Numbered from the stretch's first letter, positions 35,001 through 44,440 are shown. The stretch: DNA of 64,000 nucleotides from Corythucha ciliata (GCA_038030265.1 CM075939.1:43939253-44003252), one strand, 5' to 3'. Made by a program: numbers and translations. The notes: generated by a model not told the origin, from the sequence alone.

Positions 35001-36648
35001 TGCTCCCCCCAACCAGACGATTGGGGGAGCATTCGCTGACCCTGAACCCCACTTCCACCGCCACTGCCCGTTTTCCTTGCAACAGCGAACTCCCCCTTTC
35101 AATCTTCCCAATCACCACTGAGCCTTTCTACGCCTGCCTTGTCCTGTTTTAACGGTCTCTCGTACGCAGGTGAGGATCAAGAAGTCGGCTAAAGAAGGGG
35201 GCCATGACCCCCATCCTACCACCACACCTGCCAACACCAAACCACGCAGTTTCTTTGGCAAAGTAGCTCTCAATTCCTGAACAATGAACTATCGAAAAAA
35301 TACGGGAAACTCAAACGCCGGAAAAGTGAAAAAAAGAACAACATTGGACAACTATTTGACGTGGACTGTAATAGAGCGTTTCCTGTTTCCACAAAGCTCT
35401 GCATTTATTGGGCAGTTCATTTCCACCCGTCCTTTCTGAAAATCTTATGTTAATGGAGAAGGCGGGTGAAAATGAATTGTCCGCGATGCAGAATAATGTT
35501 TGGCCAAAATAGTCGGTTGGGGGGGGGGGACGAATGGTTCGTCGATTTAGTCGATTGAACTTTTAGAAAATGGTCCGTTTAGCAGTTTTTAGGGTGTGAT
35601 TAGTCAATCAAGCCATTTTCAGCTCAAGTTCAAGCGTGAATCGTAAGTTCTACCATTTATAGACCGCATAGATGAGTCAGTTTCACCAATTTTTGAGTGT
35701 GAATTGCCACAGTTTGGCAATTTTTATGACGGAAATTGTCAGTTGAATGAAACTACATCTGAACCCCAGTACAATGCCACTTCCGGACGGGTCCTATCTA
35801 GATCCATTCAAGATTTATGCTTTACTGAAGCTTTTACTTCCACCGGTGCAGAGTCCAAATACAGATAATCAGCCCAGGTTTATACTACCAGTGGCCAATT
35901 CTGGGGTAACCAGACTTTGCGTGACCGTGGTCAGTGCTTCATACTTGAACACGCATCAATCCTGTCAACGAGGCACGTCTCGTTCAACGTTGAGCTCAAG
36001 TTCTTCTGGCAGGCAGACCCCTCCTGACCCATATATCAGCTGAGACAGCTGTGCATGTCCTGAACGACTGCACTGCAGACGGACCTCCGTCACTCAGCGT
36101 GGGGGAAGCAACCAGACCCGGAAGGTCAGGGTGACCCGGTCGTGCCCGAGTATAGAGTCTTCCAGTAGCCCCAAAAGATTGGCTCTGTTGGCATCATAGA
36201 CCGATAGAAATAGGCAGTCAGTAGAGCACTGCTCTCTGCTAGGTTGTTTCAAGTATCCAGTGGGGAAGAGAGGCTGTGTACCTAGAGGCTGGAGCGTCTG
36301 TGTGTACATTGTACTCTCAAGCCGAAAGATCATGGTACGTGTCAACAATGAGCAAATAATTGCATCTAACAAAATATTATACAAAAGATATCAAACTTAC
36401 CTCGGTCTCACAATGTTCAAAGGAGGAAGATTCTTGGGTTTTTGAGACGAAGCTTTACCAGTGGTCGAATTCGCCATCCCTGGAGGTTGGTCAACCCTGG
36501 CAGAGAAGACGCCCTGCTGCGGAGCCGCCGCCGCCGACGTCTCTCCGATCGTTACATTGCAGTTGTCGTTGCGTTTAGAATGAATGAAAAAACTCACTAA
36601 AAGCCCCAAGGCAAACGTCAAAACAACTGGGAAATTAGGTCTTAGCAT
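23066..36648 (-). CDS. CHPF: Chondroitin polymerizing factor (CHPF-like), ten exons
   Basis: CHPF is a Golgi type II membrane protein that partners chondroitin synthases to extend the GlcA-GalNAc chain. Exons in gene order: 36648-36401, 25638-25077, 25014-24877, 24807-24571, 24523-24360, 24303-24126, 24052-23921, 23862-23716, 23654-23468, 23394-23066. All are in phase, giving 773 aa (human ~775). Exon 1 gives a short N-terminal tail and membrane anchor (NFPVVLTFALGLLVSFFI) and a stem. Family blocks follow: YYSTELGIREKLLVGVMTT, YDFFFLVKDTAYVNARYM, GRCIVHASHLSC, ALSYYPIRDHHSIYKLHLLL, LVNGYRKFDPSRGLDYILDL, LLQMPYVTETTRVHLLLPL, and C-terminal TTLSVLRATEPSLRL and LANLSAAFDRCDSPMGTRSQ. The expected acidic metal motif of the first domain reads K-D-T, and the second domain has SEPN where synthases have DxD, so a polymerizing factor is likelier than a catalytic synthase. 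Intron 1 is 10,762 bp; the others are 47-73 bp. Confidence 0.95.
28020..28041. repeat. CAC trinucleotide microsatellite
   Basis: About seven CAC/ACC units in a C-rich context. Confidence 0.9.
28750..29526 (+). repeat. Dispersed repeat E, longest copy
   Basis: The part 28915-29060 matches 32115-32265 (CTGATGAGAAC, GTGGACATTCC, GAGCAGCGTACAGC, AAAAATGTTGGTTGGTTAG). The part 29120-29526 matches 35930-36310 (ACTTGAACACG, TCAATCCTGTCAAC, GGCACGTCTCGTTCAACG, CAGCTGTGCATGTCCTGAAC, GCAACCAGACCCGGA, TAGAGGCTGGAGCG). One frame of the 35.9-kb copy reads AETAVHVLNDC, faintly like the tail of LINE reverse transcriptases. All copies have stops, so an old retroelement is only an inference. The copy stops at GTACATTG, where GGGCGTAGCCAG, a hAT-type end, begins. 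Confidence 0.65.
30181..30685. mobile_element. Fold-back element with smaller MITE nested in left arm
   Basis: Outer ends are CTATTCTGTAACTC and, reversed, the same at 30672-30685. The arms continue with AAGGGGGAGTTG, CATGTGTTTCCTCGA, ATTGGAGGGGGG-type sequence and CGCGTTACGGAAATTACCGC up to the central unique region near 30430-30510. The left arm contains an extra 77 bp that the right arm lacks. Confidence 0.88.
30196..30272. mobile_element. 77-bp mini-MITE nested in the left arm
   Basis: It begins TAACGCACGCGTTAGC and ends GCTAACGCACGCGTTA. These ends are inverted repeats and each is itself nearly palindromic. Comparison with the intact right arm (GTAACTCTTAAGGGGG, read reversed) shows it is an insertion, so the empty site is visible in the same element. 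Confidence 0.8.
30690..31130. repeat. Phrase array (TAAAATCGTCAGTTTTG type)
   Basis: More than ten units of TAAAATCGYCAGTTTTG spaced about 20-30 bp, with diverged flanks. The unit differs from families A-D but has the same build of a short A/T-framed phrase with a CG in it. Confidence 0.75.
31680..31860. repeat. Dispersed repeat, direct copy of 10655-10860
   Basis: Same landmark order as the copy near 10.7 kb. An 18-bp A run at about 31723-31740 replaces the CTATGTATCAAAAACTAAAT part. Confidence 0.7.
32115..32600 (+). repeat. Dispersed repeat E fragment plus ~153-bp tandem duplication
   Basis: The left part matches 28915-29060. From about 32324, two tandem units begin GAATTCTGCGGACCAGCCCA (32323 and 32476) and continue TTCCGACTGGG, GATTTTCTGTA, TCYGGTGGCAGTAC. 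Related text occurs near 35840-35890. Minus-strand frames here repeat because the DNA does and have no known domain. Confidence 0.75.
33061..34319 (+). mobile_element. Complete family A hAT-like element, 1,259 bp
   Basis: The left end is CAATAGCGTACCGAGGTAAG, and the right end, reversed, is CACTGGCGGACCTACACC. Flanks are GCCGTGAA (33053-33060) and GCTGTGAA (34320-34327), a 7/8 match expected for an aged 8-bp duplication. Next inside is AAGCTTAAATATGGAAAAAT, then about 25 array units of the CGCTAATTCGCGGCTAAAA type. No transposase is present. It lies in CHPF intron 1. Confidence 0.85.
34370..34880. repeat. Phrase array B, reverse orientation
   Basis: Units of AAAACCAATTTCGCGGATTTGGC type, strongly diverged, at 40-50 bp spacing. 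Confidence 0.6.
35745..36310 (+). repeat. Dispersed repeat E, second copy
   Basis: From 35930 it is colinear with 29120-29526. The part 35840-35890 (CCACCGGTGCAGAGTCC, ATACAGA, CAGCCCAG) is related in reverse to the tandem units at 32324-32580. It ends at GTACATTG, the point where the 29-kb copy also breaks. Confidence 0.65.
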
Positions 36649-36731
36649 CGTTTTTGACGGGGTAAACTGCAGGGACCGTTCAATGAGTCGGTCATGTCAT
36701 GTCATGGCACTGTATCAAATGGGGACGTCTA

Positions 36732-36759
36732 CCCCGGCAATTTTTTCTGATTGCCGGGG
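36732..36759 (-). promoter_or_regulatory. 9-bp perfect hairpin upstream of CHPF ATG
   Basis: CCCCGGCAA (36732-36740) pairs with TTGCCGGGG (36751-36759) across a 10-base T-rich loop. It lies about 84-111 bp before the CHPF start codon, in the likely leader or promoter. Its function is unknown. Confidence 0.55.
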
Positions 36760-37819
36760 AGGCCTTTTGACGTTGTTGTTGTTGTTTTTTTGACATTTCC
36801 GTTTTCTGCTGTTGGCAAACTTGTTTCTCGCCGTGCGCATCGCTCCCCGCTCGCCGCATCGTCCACCCTACCACTTTGTAACTGAGGCGTGTTGACTCAT
36901 TCCGGATTGGGGTTTGTTATAGTGAGATTACGCGTTTTATTTTTTTATATTTTTTTAATTAAACGAGTTAATTTGCCGTTTTGAGTGTTCTGTGCGTAAA
37001 GTGTTTTGTCCTGACCGATTGCCGACGTCTAAATTTTGCGTTTACTAGCACCTTTCATGTTCATTGGGTGAAATTCCTCTCAGTCGAAACTGTGCAGCCA
37101 CCCGGGATAACTTCTACGACGAGGTAACTCGATCTCCTTATTTTTTCCTTCATTTATAATTTCGAGGTAATATGTGGCCACAATAATTGTAAATTTGAGT
37201 AATTTTCTCCCCAAAGAACTGAAAATAGCTGCTCACTCCACTCACCTGAGCTTGGCAATTAAGAATAGGATATAAGGGAAAAAATGACCCGCACGGTCTG
37301 CCAACTCAATTAATTTAATTCGCTCGACGACTCAGCAATGGAACAACATAAAGAACTCCACTATCTTCTCTGTTCCATCGACGTAATCACATCGTTTTTA
37401 TTTTTTCTTCATTGGGGGCGTGTTACTGGGTAAAAAGCCGTAACGGCGTATCAAATTACACGGCACCGCGCCCTCATGGATGCGGCGAATTTGTTACGAT
37501 GCACTTTTCTGAGGAGGTATCGTTGAATTGGTGTCAAGAACAGACTTTCATGGTCGTAGGTGCCTCTCTTCTTCGACAAATTGTATGCGATGAGTCATCA
37601 ATCGTCATAACTAAATAACTGTACTTCGAGTAATGATGCCATGGCAAACCACGCTCTCATTTCGTCTTGAAGTTTGATAACGTCAACCAAAAACTCGCAG
37701 ACTGCTTTGTACGACTTCCCTTAGATGAAGACCGTGGTCGCGATTACCCACGCTGGATGACTCATCGCCCATCTATGGTACAGTCACAATTTCTGTGCCT
37801 TCCATATTGCAAGTGTTCA
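36760..37819. other. CHPF upstream region, no gene recognised
   Basis: A (GTT)n run lies at 36770-36785. A stretch ending TACGACGAG followed by GTAACT (near 37121) could be a non-coding first exon of a plus-strand gene such as CAP, but nothing proves it. The frame 37412-37618 has no known domain. Confidence 0.35.
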
Positions 37820-40208
37820 CAGGCGTAGCAAGGGGCGTGCGGCGTGTGCGGTCCGCACCGGGCATCACTACCCTGGGGGCATCAAACCCGCTGTTATGTT
37901 ATGCGATCACCGCTACCTAGGAATAGGAAACAAGAACGTGAATTTGTAAGGGAACGTTTTTAGCGAAGACATCGGCCGACGGCCGTAACATTACGGCACG
38001 CCTTGCGCCTTCCTAGGAACCCCAAGAAGCTAAGCTCCCCACCGATCCAACACGTAACATCCGTTGATGGGTGGGGCCACTGGCGGACCTACAAGTATCG
38101 GGGCCCGGGGCGGAAACCTTCAAGAGGCCCCTAAAAGTCTCTAATTATACACACCTATTACAAACCTCTATTGGTAACCGCTAAGGCCTTTTCCTAATTG
38201 TAGCCAAGGCCTTTTCCTTGTTTTAGGCAAATCACCGCTATTTCCTCAACCTATCCGCCAAACGGCGCTTATGCCAAGTTTAATCCACGAATTTCTCCAT
38301 TTTAGCCGCGAATGAGTGCTTTTTGTCAACTTTACCAGCAAATTAGCGCTTTTCGCCGCGGATTAGTGGGGTATTCCCACCCCTCCCCACCTTATAGACA
38401 TAAACACGCGCTTTTTCTCAACTTTAGCAGCAAAGTATCTTTTTTATCCTGTGAATCAGCGATGTTTCTTAACTTTTTCTCGAGTCTGCGTTTTTCACAA
38501 TTTTCACAAATTAGCGATTTTTTCTAGAAGAAACCAGAGAATTAGCACTTTACTTGGTTTGAACTGAAAATTAGCATTTACTCAATATTAGCCGCAAAAT
38601 AGCGGGTTTTTCTAAATGTTTACGAAAAATTAGCATTTTCTTGTTCACCATAACCATACGCTACGGATCATCGTTTTTTTTCTCAGTTTTAGCCGCAATT
38701 TGCCGGTTTTTCACCAATGGCCATAAATTGGCGCTTTTTCTCAATTTTAGCCACAAAGTTGACCGAGGATGCCGCGAATTTTCTCCATTTTAGCCGTGAA
38801 TTAGTGATTCCCCTAAATTTCAGCCGCGAATTAGCGCTATTTCGTAATTTTAGCAGCGTAGTAACGTTTCTAACCCGTCTGTTCATTTTAACCACGAATT
38901 GGCGTTTTCCGATATTTTAAGTGCAAATTGGCAATTTTTCCATTTTTGGCAGCGTATTGGCAATTTTTTCAATTCAGGCTGAAAATTAGCCTTTCTCTTA
39001 ATTTTAGTCAGAATAATTACTGATTTTCTCAATATTAGCTGCAAATTAGCGGGTTCTTCTCCATTTTAGCACCGCATCAGACTTTTTTAAATTTTAACTA
39101 TGGATTAGCGCTTCTTGTCAGTTCTAGCCGTGAATTAGTGTTTTTTTTTTGTTTTTTTTTTTCTTTCTTATAGACATGAATTTGCCGTTTTTCTCAATTT
39201 CAGTCACAAAGTTGCCCTCAGAAGGCGAGATGGCGGAATTAGAAATTCTTGAACACTTTATCCGAAATTTTTCCCCTCAATTTTAGCCGCCAATTAGCGC
39301 TTTTTTCACTTTTAGCTGCGTACAAGCGTTTTTAGCCAGTGAATTCGCGAATTTTCTCAATTTTAGCCACGAGTTGGAGTTTTCCTCAATTTTTAGCCGG
39401 GAATAGCACTTTTTCCCTATTTGAGCTGAATACTAGAGTTTTTATTTTATGTATGCCGGGCTAATTAGTGAATGTTTTCAATATTAGCTGGGTTTTTTTG
39501 TTTTTTGTTGTTTTTTTTTTCACATTTCAGTCCCACATTAGGCCAGTCAATATAAACATCAAACATCGCAAATATGCATGTATTAATTTTTTCTTTTGCA
39601 CATTGTTAGAGCCAATGAGAACAGTTTATACTCAAGTTTGCAACCTTCAAAACCTTGTGCTCAACTCGTGGCACTCGAAAAACCACGAAATTCCATCAAT
39701 TTTTTAGGTTGTTAAACAAAAATACCAGAAGAAAGCGTTTTTCGAGCATGACCACAGTATACATTTTTGAAGCCAACTAAATTAGCTACAATTTAAGCCC
39801 AGTCCGAGCGTCCTACGTTTGTTATTTTCGGAGATACAGCCAATCAAGAAATACGTAATATCGCCAAAAAGCGAGATTTTATTGATAGGGTTATTTTTCA
39901 AGACCCGTAGCACTCAAACATAATGGTCCTACAGAATATCCACGCGAGAATAAATCTTAGGCAGTAGCTCAATTTCAATCTGACGCTATTGCCAAAAATT
40001 TATGGACGAATCGTCCATTATACGTTATTTTGGATTGTTGCTTCTTTTTTTGGAAATGTGCATGTTGCAAGCCTCGTAAATCTTGCAAACCCAAAACTAA
40101 GGAGCTCGTTGGAAAGAGCACAAAATTTGCTTACAGAATAGTTCATTTAAATCATGATTAAACTACATTTATTTGGCATGACAGAAGCTCAAACGAAAAC
40201 AAACTTCA

Positions 40209-40335
40209 TTTTAGTGCATTTCATTCAAAAAATGCACTATTGGTCTCGCCCTAATGGTCGCACATATGGGTTGTGATACTTTTTTTTCACGTTTCAGAAC
40301 CCCTAGAACACGAATCCGAGGTCGGTTCGATTTGC

Positions 40336-40366
<31 letters not shown>

Positions 40367-40390
40367 GGCCCCTCGCTTGTTAGCACGATC
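40209..40390. repeat. Inverted copy of dispersed repeat 5228-5402
   Basis: It shows the same landmarks reversed: TGCACTATTGGTCTCG, CTAGAACACGAATCC, an AT run, and TTGTTAGCACGAT. It includes a TA microsatellite at about 40335-40363. Confidence 0.75.
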
Positions 40391-40829
40391 ACGGTCGCAA
40401 TTTTTGACTTAGGGCAACCAAATTTGGTCTAAAAATCAATAGCGTGAATATCTCGGACGAGTTCGTGATCCAGATGAATCGGTCCACGGGAACGGTGTGA
40501 AAGAGGGGTTTGAATTATTTGAAAATTCGCTACCGCACGGCTGTTGCTGCAATTGCCCCCAAAATTGACTCGAGTAATGAGAAATGAACGCGCTTTCGTA
40601 TGAGACCCTTGTGAACCAAATCCGTTGATATGGCAGGGGAGTTCTCGGCGGAGGGGAGCTATTAAATTAACGCTATGCCTTACTGGAACACCCAATTACC
40701 AAAAAATTTCATTGACACTGAATTTTGAGCCGTCTCTTTTATTTGATTTGCCTACAGCCTAATAAATATTGAGTAAAAAATCCTGAGGTGGGCCAAAAAG
40801 GGAGGAACAAAAAAAAATTAAAACAAAAA

Positions 40830-40900
40830 TTGTTTCGGATTCGAACCCAGGCACTCCGCATTCCGCAATGGTGAAATAGTGACATACCATTTTACCTAAT
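40830..40900 (-). ncRNA. tRNA-like relic with B box
   Basis: The minus strand carries a consensus RNA polymerase III B box, GGTTCGAATCC (40837-40847), about 45 nt after a weak A-box-like AAAATGGTATGTCAC. The T stem is imperfect and I cannot fold a convincing acceptor or anticodon arm. A decayed tRNA or tRNA-derived SINE head fits better than a working tRNA. Confidence 0.35.
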
Positions 40901-40931
40901 TTAACTGATCTGAAAATTAACGTAATCTGAA

Positions 40932-41350
40932 AAAAGTTTTGTTCCGACAGCAGCCTGTCGGGAAAAGTGCATTTCATTCATGCGACAATCGAGTCGAACC
41001 TCATAAGTTAGAACGATATCAACCAATTATGAATGAAATTTAGGCCGGGATAAATATTTTAATTGCAAATAACTCCTCTAACAAGAGTCCGCCTTACCAT
41101 ATCGTATAGGCAACCAAACCAACTCTGTTTCATTTTTCATTTTCATAATTTTGTTCCCCCTCAGTTGGTGCCAAAAAAGGGGCCTGCGGTAAAAAGAAAC
41201 ACGATTTTATGATTTTGACTTTCTATACCACGGCCTAAATGTCATTCATAATCGATTGATATCGTTCTAACCTATAAGGTTCGACTCGATTGTCGCATGA
41301 ATGAAATGCACTTTTCCCGACAGGCTGCTGTCGGAACAAAACTTTTCAAA
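40932..41350. repeat. Fold-back repeat (~117-bp arms) inside the 2.6-kb element
   Basis: The arm 40932-41047 pairs with 41231-41350. Landmarks are AAAGTTTTGTTCCGACAGCA, TGCATTTCATTCATGCGACA and GTTAGAACGATATC. The spacer is about 180 bp. A short part (CGGAAAGAGTGCATTTCATT) also echoes 3988-4010. Confidence 0.85.
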
Positions 41351-43524
41351 AATTTGGAACATTTCGGACGTGATTTTCTAAACTTTCCTAAATTGTCGAC
41401 TATTATTTTTACCGCTGGAAAAACTTCCTAATTTAGTGAGCTTTCGAATGATCTATTCACTTTTTGATATTCGTCCATTTTGGTAGGAGTAATTAGGCAT
41501 GAAAAATCTCAGGCGACACGTGCAAAATGAGTTACATGAGACATCTTTTTTTCGGGTGTATTTTCACTGAAATTGGTTTTCGACAGGAACAACGATCTGA
41601 AAACGACTATGTATGTTTATGTAGAACCGGTGACCAAAGAGGAGAGCGCCGAAGGAATGGAATCTGGAACTAGGAATGGAAATCTGACCTTAGGTCATAG
41701 GAAATTTTTTGTTGCATTTTTGGTGTACAATCACCCCTCTCATTTTGTTCACCCAAGTACCAATCACCGTGTATTTGAGTGCTAAGGGTCTTGAAAAATT
41801 ACCCTACCAATATAAAATCTCGCTTTTTGGCGAGATTAGGTATTTTGTTGACAGACTGTATTTCCTGAACTAACAGACCCAGGATGCTCGAGCATGGCTT
41901 AAATTGTAGCAAATTTAGTTGGCTTTAACAATGTATACTGTGGTCATGCTCGAAAAACTCTTTCTTCTGGTATTTTTGTTTAAAAAACCAGAAAAAGTGA
42001 TGAAATTTCTTAGTTTTTTGAGTGCCATGAGTTAAGCACAAGGTTTTGAGGGTTGCAAACTTGAGTAATAACTGCTCTCATTGGTCCTAACGTTACGCAA
42101 CAAAAAAATCAATTGCATGCACGTTTGCGATTTACCCCGATTTTTGTGTCTATATTGACTGGTCTACATTGGCATTTTTTTCCTTTAATTTTTGCTATGG
42201 ATTAGCGTTTATTGTTTAGTTTTGGCCTCGAACTTTTAGTGATTTTCCCCAATTTTGGCCACGGGTTAGCGCTTTTTCTCAATTTTAGCCACGAATTTTC
42301 GTTTTCCTCATTTTCAGCCACAGATATCATTTTTAGTAGCGAATTAGCACTTTTTCTCAGTTTGAGTTGAAAATTAGTGTTTTTCTTAATGCTAGCCGCC
42401 CTAATTAATATATTTTTTCAATTTTAGCCGTGTTGTTTTTTAGATTTTAATCCGAATTAGCGTTATTTTTGTCGGTATCAGCCGCGATGTTTTTTTTTTT
42501 TTTACTTGTACAACCTTGAATTACAAGCGTGTATTCTCAATTCTAGCCGCGGGCTTGGCCCAAAAACAACACTTTTGCATTGATTTCTACATTTTATCCG
42601 CGGAATAGCCCTCATACACTGTGAATCGACGACTTTTTTTCTCAATCTCGGAATCAGCGCTTTTTCGCAGTTATAGTCACGAATATTAGCGCATTTTCAT
42701 AAGTTTTTGCCGCTTCAGCCAGTTCTAAATTGCCTATCAGTATATTAGTGCGCTTGTAAGGACCTAACGAAACTGGGGACGGTCTGTTTTCTCTATTTTA
42801 TTCATGAATTTTCCTCAAGAAGGCGCAAATTTCTGTATTTCAGCCACCAGAATAGCACTCTCGGGGGCTCAATAGAATAGTCAGCCCACACTCTTCGCTG
42901 ATATCACTTGCAACGTTATATTCTCCAGGTCGGATATAGACTGAAATTCGTAGAAAGGAGTCAAATCGCTGTCCAACCTTTTCACGTGAATGAACCTAAA
43001 AATCCTCATTTTTCCTTATTTAAGCTTTTCGGGGGCCCCGCCTGTCATGGGGCCCGGGGCGGTCCGCCCCTCGCCCCTTACCGCGGTACGCTACTGGGTG
43101 GGGCTAACTCACTGAGAACTGAGAAGGAAGGGGTTTCACTCATAGTTCCGCGCTAATTTATGCTCGCATCGCTGTGTGCTTGGTGATCCTCTTTTGTTCG
43201 TGTTTCGGAATAGCGAGTGGATAATGATCTATCGAGGTTGGAATGCCTGGAACTGTCGGTATAATTATGCTATTGAAAGAAAACGTGATATTTTTCGTTT
43301 TGGTTTTAAAAGACGAATGAACGTTAGGGGTATTTATGGTCAAAAGTTTAACCCGAATTTAATCCTCAGGGGGGCATCAAAAAGAGACCCGCACCGGGCA
43401 TCACTTGCCCTTGCTACGCCCCTGAGTGTTAGGCTGCAGTTTTTGATTTGGGCAATTAAATCCTTTGTCGGCGAAATTGTCGAGATTGTTAACAGCGGTG
43501 TAACCACGCGTCACTCCCTTCATG

Positions 43525-44155
43525 GGCGTTGCCAGGACCGCGGAGAGAATATTCCCCGGGCCCGGAGACAGAGCTCAATGGGGCCCAAAAACAGAGTTAC
43601 CCACCCCCCTCACAAGTTGTTTTAATCTCGCTATATTGCTAAATATTTTTCACCTCGAAAAAGCCAAACCACAGCACGGCCCCAACCACAGCGAAGCTCC
43701 AAACCAAAGCAAAAAAGCTAGTCACAGTGAATCTCCTAACCACAGCAAAGCTCCAAACCACAGTGACACTACAACCACGAAGAAGACCCAACCACAGCAA
43801 AGCTACCAACCACAGCAAAGTTTCTAACCTCAGTGAAGCTCCAAACCACAGTAGAACATCAACCACAGCAAAGCTCCAAACCACAACAAAGAACCAAGCC
43901 ACAGCAAAGTACGAACTAGAGAAAGCTCCAACCAAAATAAAGCTTCAACCACAGTAAAGCTCCTACCACAGCAAAACACCGACCACAGGAAAGGTCCAAC
44001 CCAAGCACAGCTCCAACCACAAAAAAAAAAATCTCGAACCACATTGAAGCCAAAAACAATGGGTAACTCAAAGTCATTGCAAAGCTCCAAACCACAGCAG
44101 AGCCTCAACACTCATCAAAGTTCCAAACCACAGTATAGCTCCACTGCTCCACACA
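43525..44155. repeat. AACCACAGCAAAGCTCC minisatellite
   Basis: About 25 units of AACCACAGCAAAGCTCCAA, 18-24 bp each, from about 43670. Before it, CATGGGCGTTGCCAGGACC (43522) and CCCGGGCCCGG resemble hAT-type ends. Long open frames on both strands are products of the repeat. Confidence 0.88.
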
Positions 44156-44159
44156 GGTA

Positions 44160-44440
44160 CGGCAATACGCCATCTTTTGTCCCTCTGTCCTCTGTATAGT
44201 ATTGGTAACACGATGCAAGTAACCATCTTTTGGAGTAAATTCGCTCGAAAAATGAGTTGTGTTATCACGGTTAAGAAGACCGCCAGAGTGTCAAGACCAT
44301 GTACCCGGCCAAAAAAAGAATGAACGGTGTTCAATGAAGTAAACTTGTTGTGCTGTTTCGCTTTGCTATAAATGGTCAACTGACTATTCGCGTCCTCCAT
44401 ATTAACCCCTCCACCCCCAAATAACAATACTGTCGATTCG
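44160..44440. other. Short non-array interval
   Basis: A minus frame (part of 44074-44427) reads through it without a stop but has no domain I recognise. It separates the CACAG array from phrase array C. Confidence 0.3.

Larger units (their letters stand above)
25639..36400 (-). other. CHPF intron 1, 10.8 kb, repeat-filled
   Basis: The donor GTAAGT (36395-36400 on the minus strand) and acceptor GTCAG before 25638 join codons in phase 2, linking the signal-anchor exon to the first glycosyltransferase exon. Apart from listed repeats I see no nested gene. The plus frame 27013-27525 (170 codons) and similar frames show no domain. Confidence 0.85.
39540..42165. mobile_element. 2,626-bp TIR element, 5-bp duplication ACATT
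   Basis: Ends are AGGCCAGTCAATATA and, reversed, AGACCAGTCAATATA. They open imperfect inverted arms of about 390 bp (39540-39925 and 41775-42165), with shared AAACCTTGTGCT, TATACTGTGGTCATGCTCGA (reversed on the left) and GCGAGATTTTAT. ACATT lies at 39535-39539 and 42166-42170. The sequence across the removed element (CAGTCCCACATTGGCATTTT) matches the uninterrupted paralogue near 9768-9790. The interior holds further repeats. Frames at 40429-40695 (-) and 41573-41785 (+) have no transposase motif I recognise, so it is probably non-autonomous. Confidence 0.92.
38078..43096 (-). mobile_element. Family A hAT-like element, perfect 8-bp duplication GGTGGGGC
   Basis: GGTGGGGC lies at 38070-38077 and 43097-43104. 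The plus-strand left end is CACTGGCGGACCTACAAG; the right end, reversed, is CAGTAGCGTACCGCGGTAAG. Inside the right end is AAGCTTTTCGGGGGCC, and CAACGTTATATTCTCCAGGT, matching the other copies in reverse. The rest is array in TTTTAGCCGCGAATTAGCG orientation. Without the 2,626-bp insertion and its duplication it is about 2.39 kb. No transposase is present. This copy defines the family. Confidence 0.93.
37820..43424. mobile_element. Outer hAT-like element hosting nested insertions
   Basis: The left end is CAGGCGTAGCAAGGGG, and the right end, reversed, is CAGGGGCGTAGCAAGGG. Both are followed by a GTGATGCCCGGTGCGG block and a GATGCCCCC block. Flanks are AGTGTTCA (37812-37819) and AGTGTTAG (43425-43432), matching at six of eight bases. 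Its own sequence is only about 580 bp (37820-38077 and 43105-43424); the rest is the nested family A element. Confidence 0.75.

Noticed and set aside
40830..40900. Functional tRNA gene
   Set aside because: A good B box is present, but the T stem, anticodon arm and acceptor do not pair; kept only as a low-confidence relic.
43639..44111. Several 70-100 codon frames on both strands
   Set aside because: All are read-throughs of the CACAGCAAAGC minisatellite.
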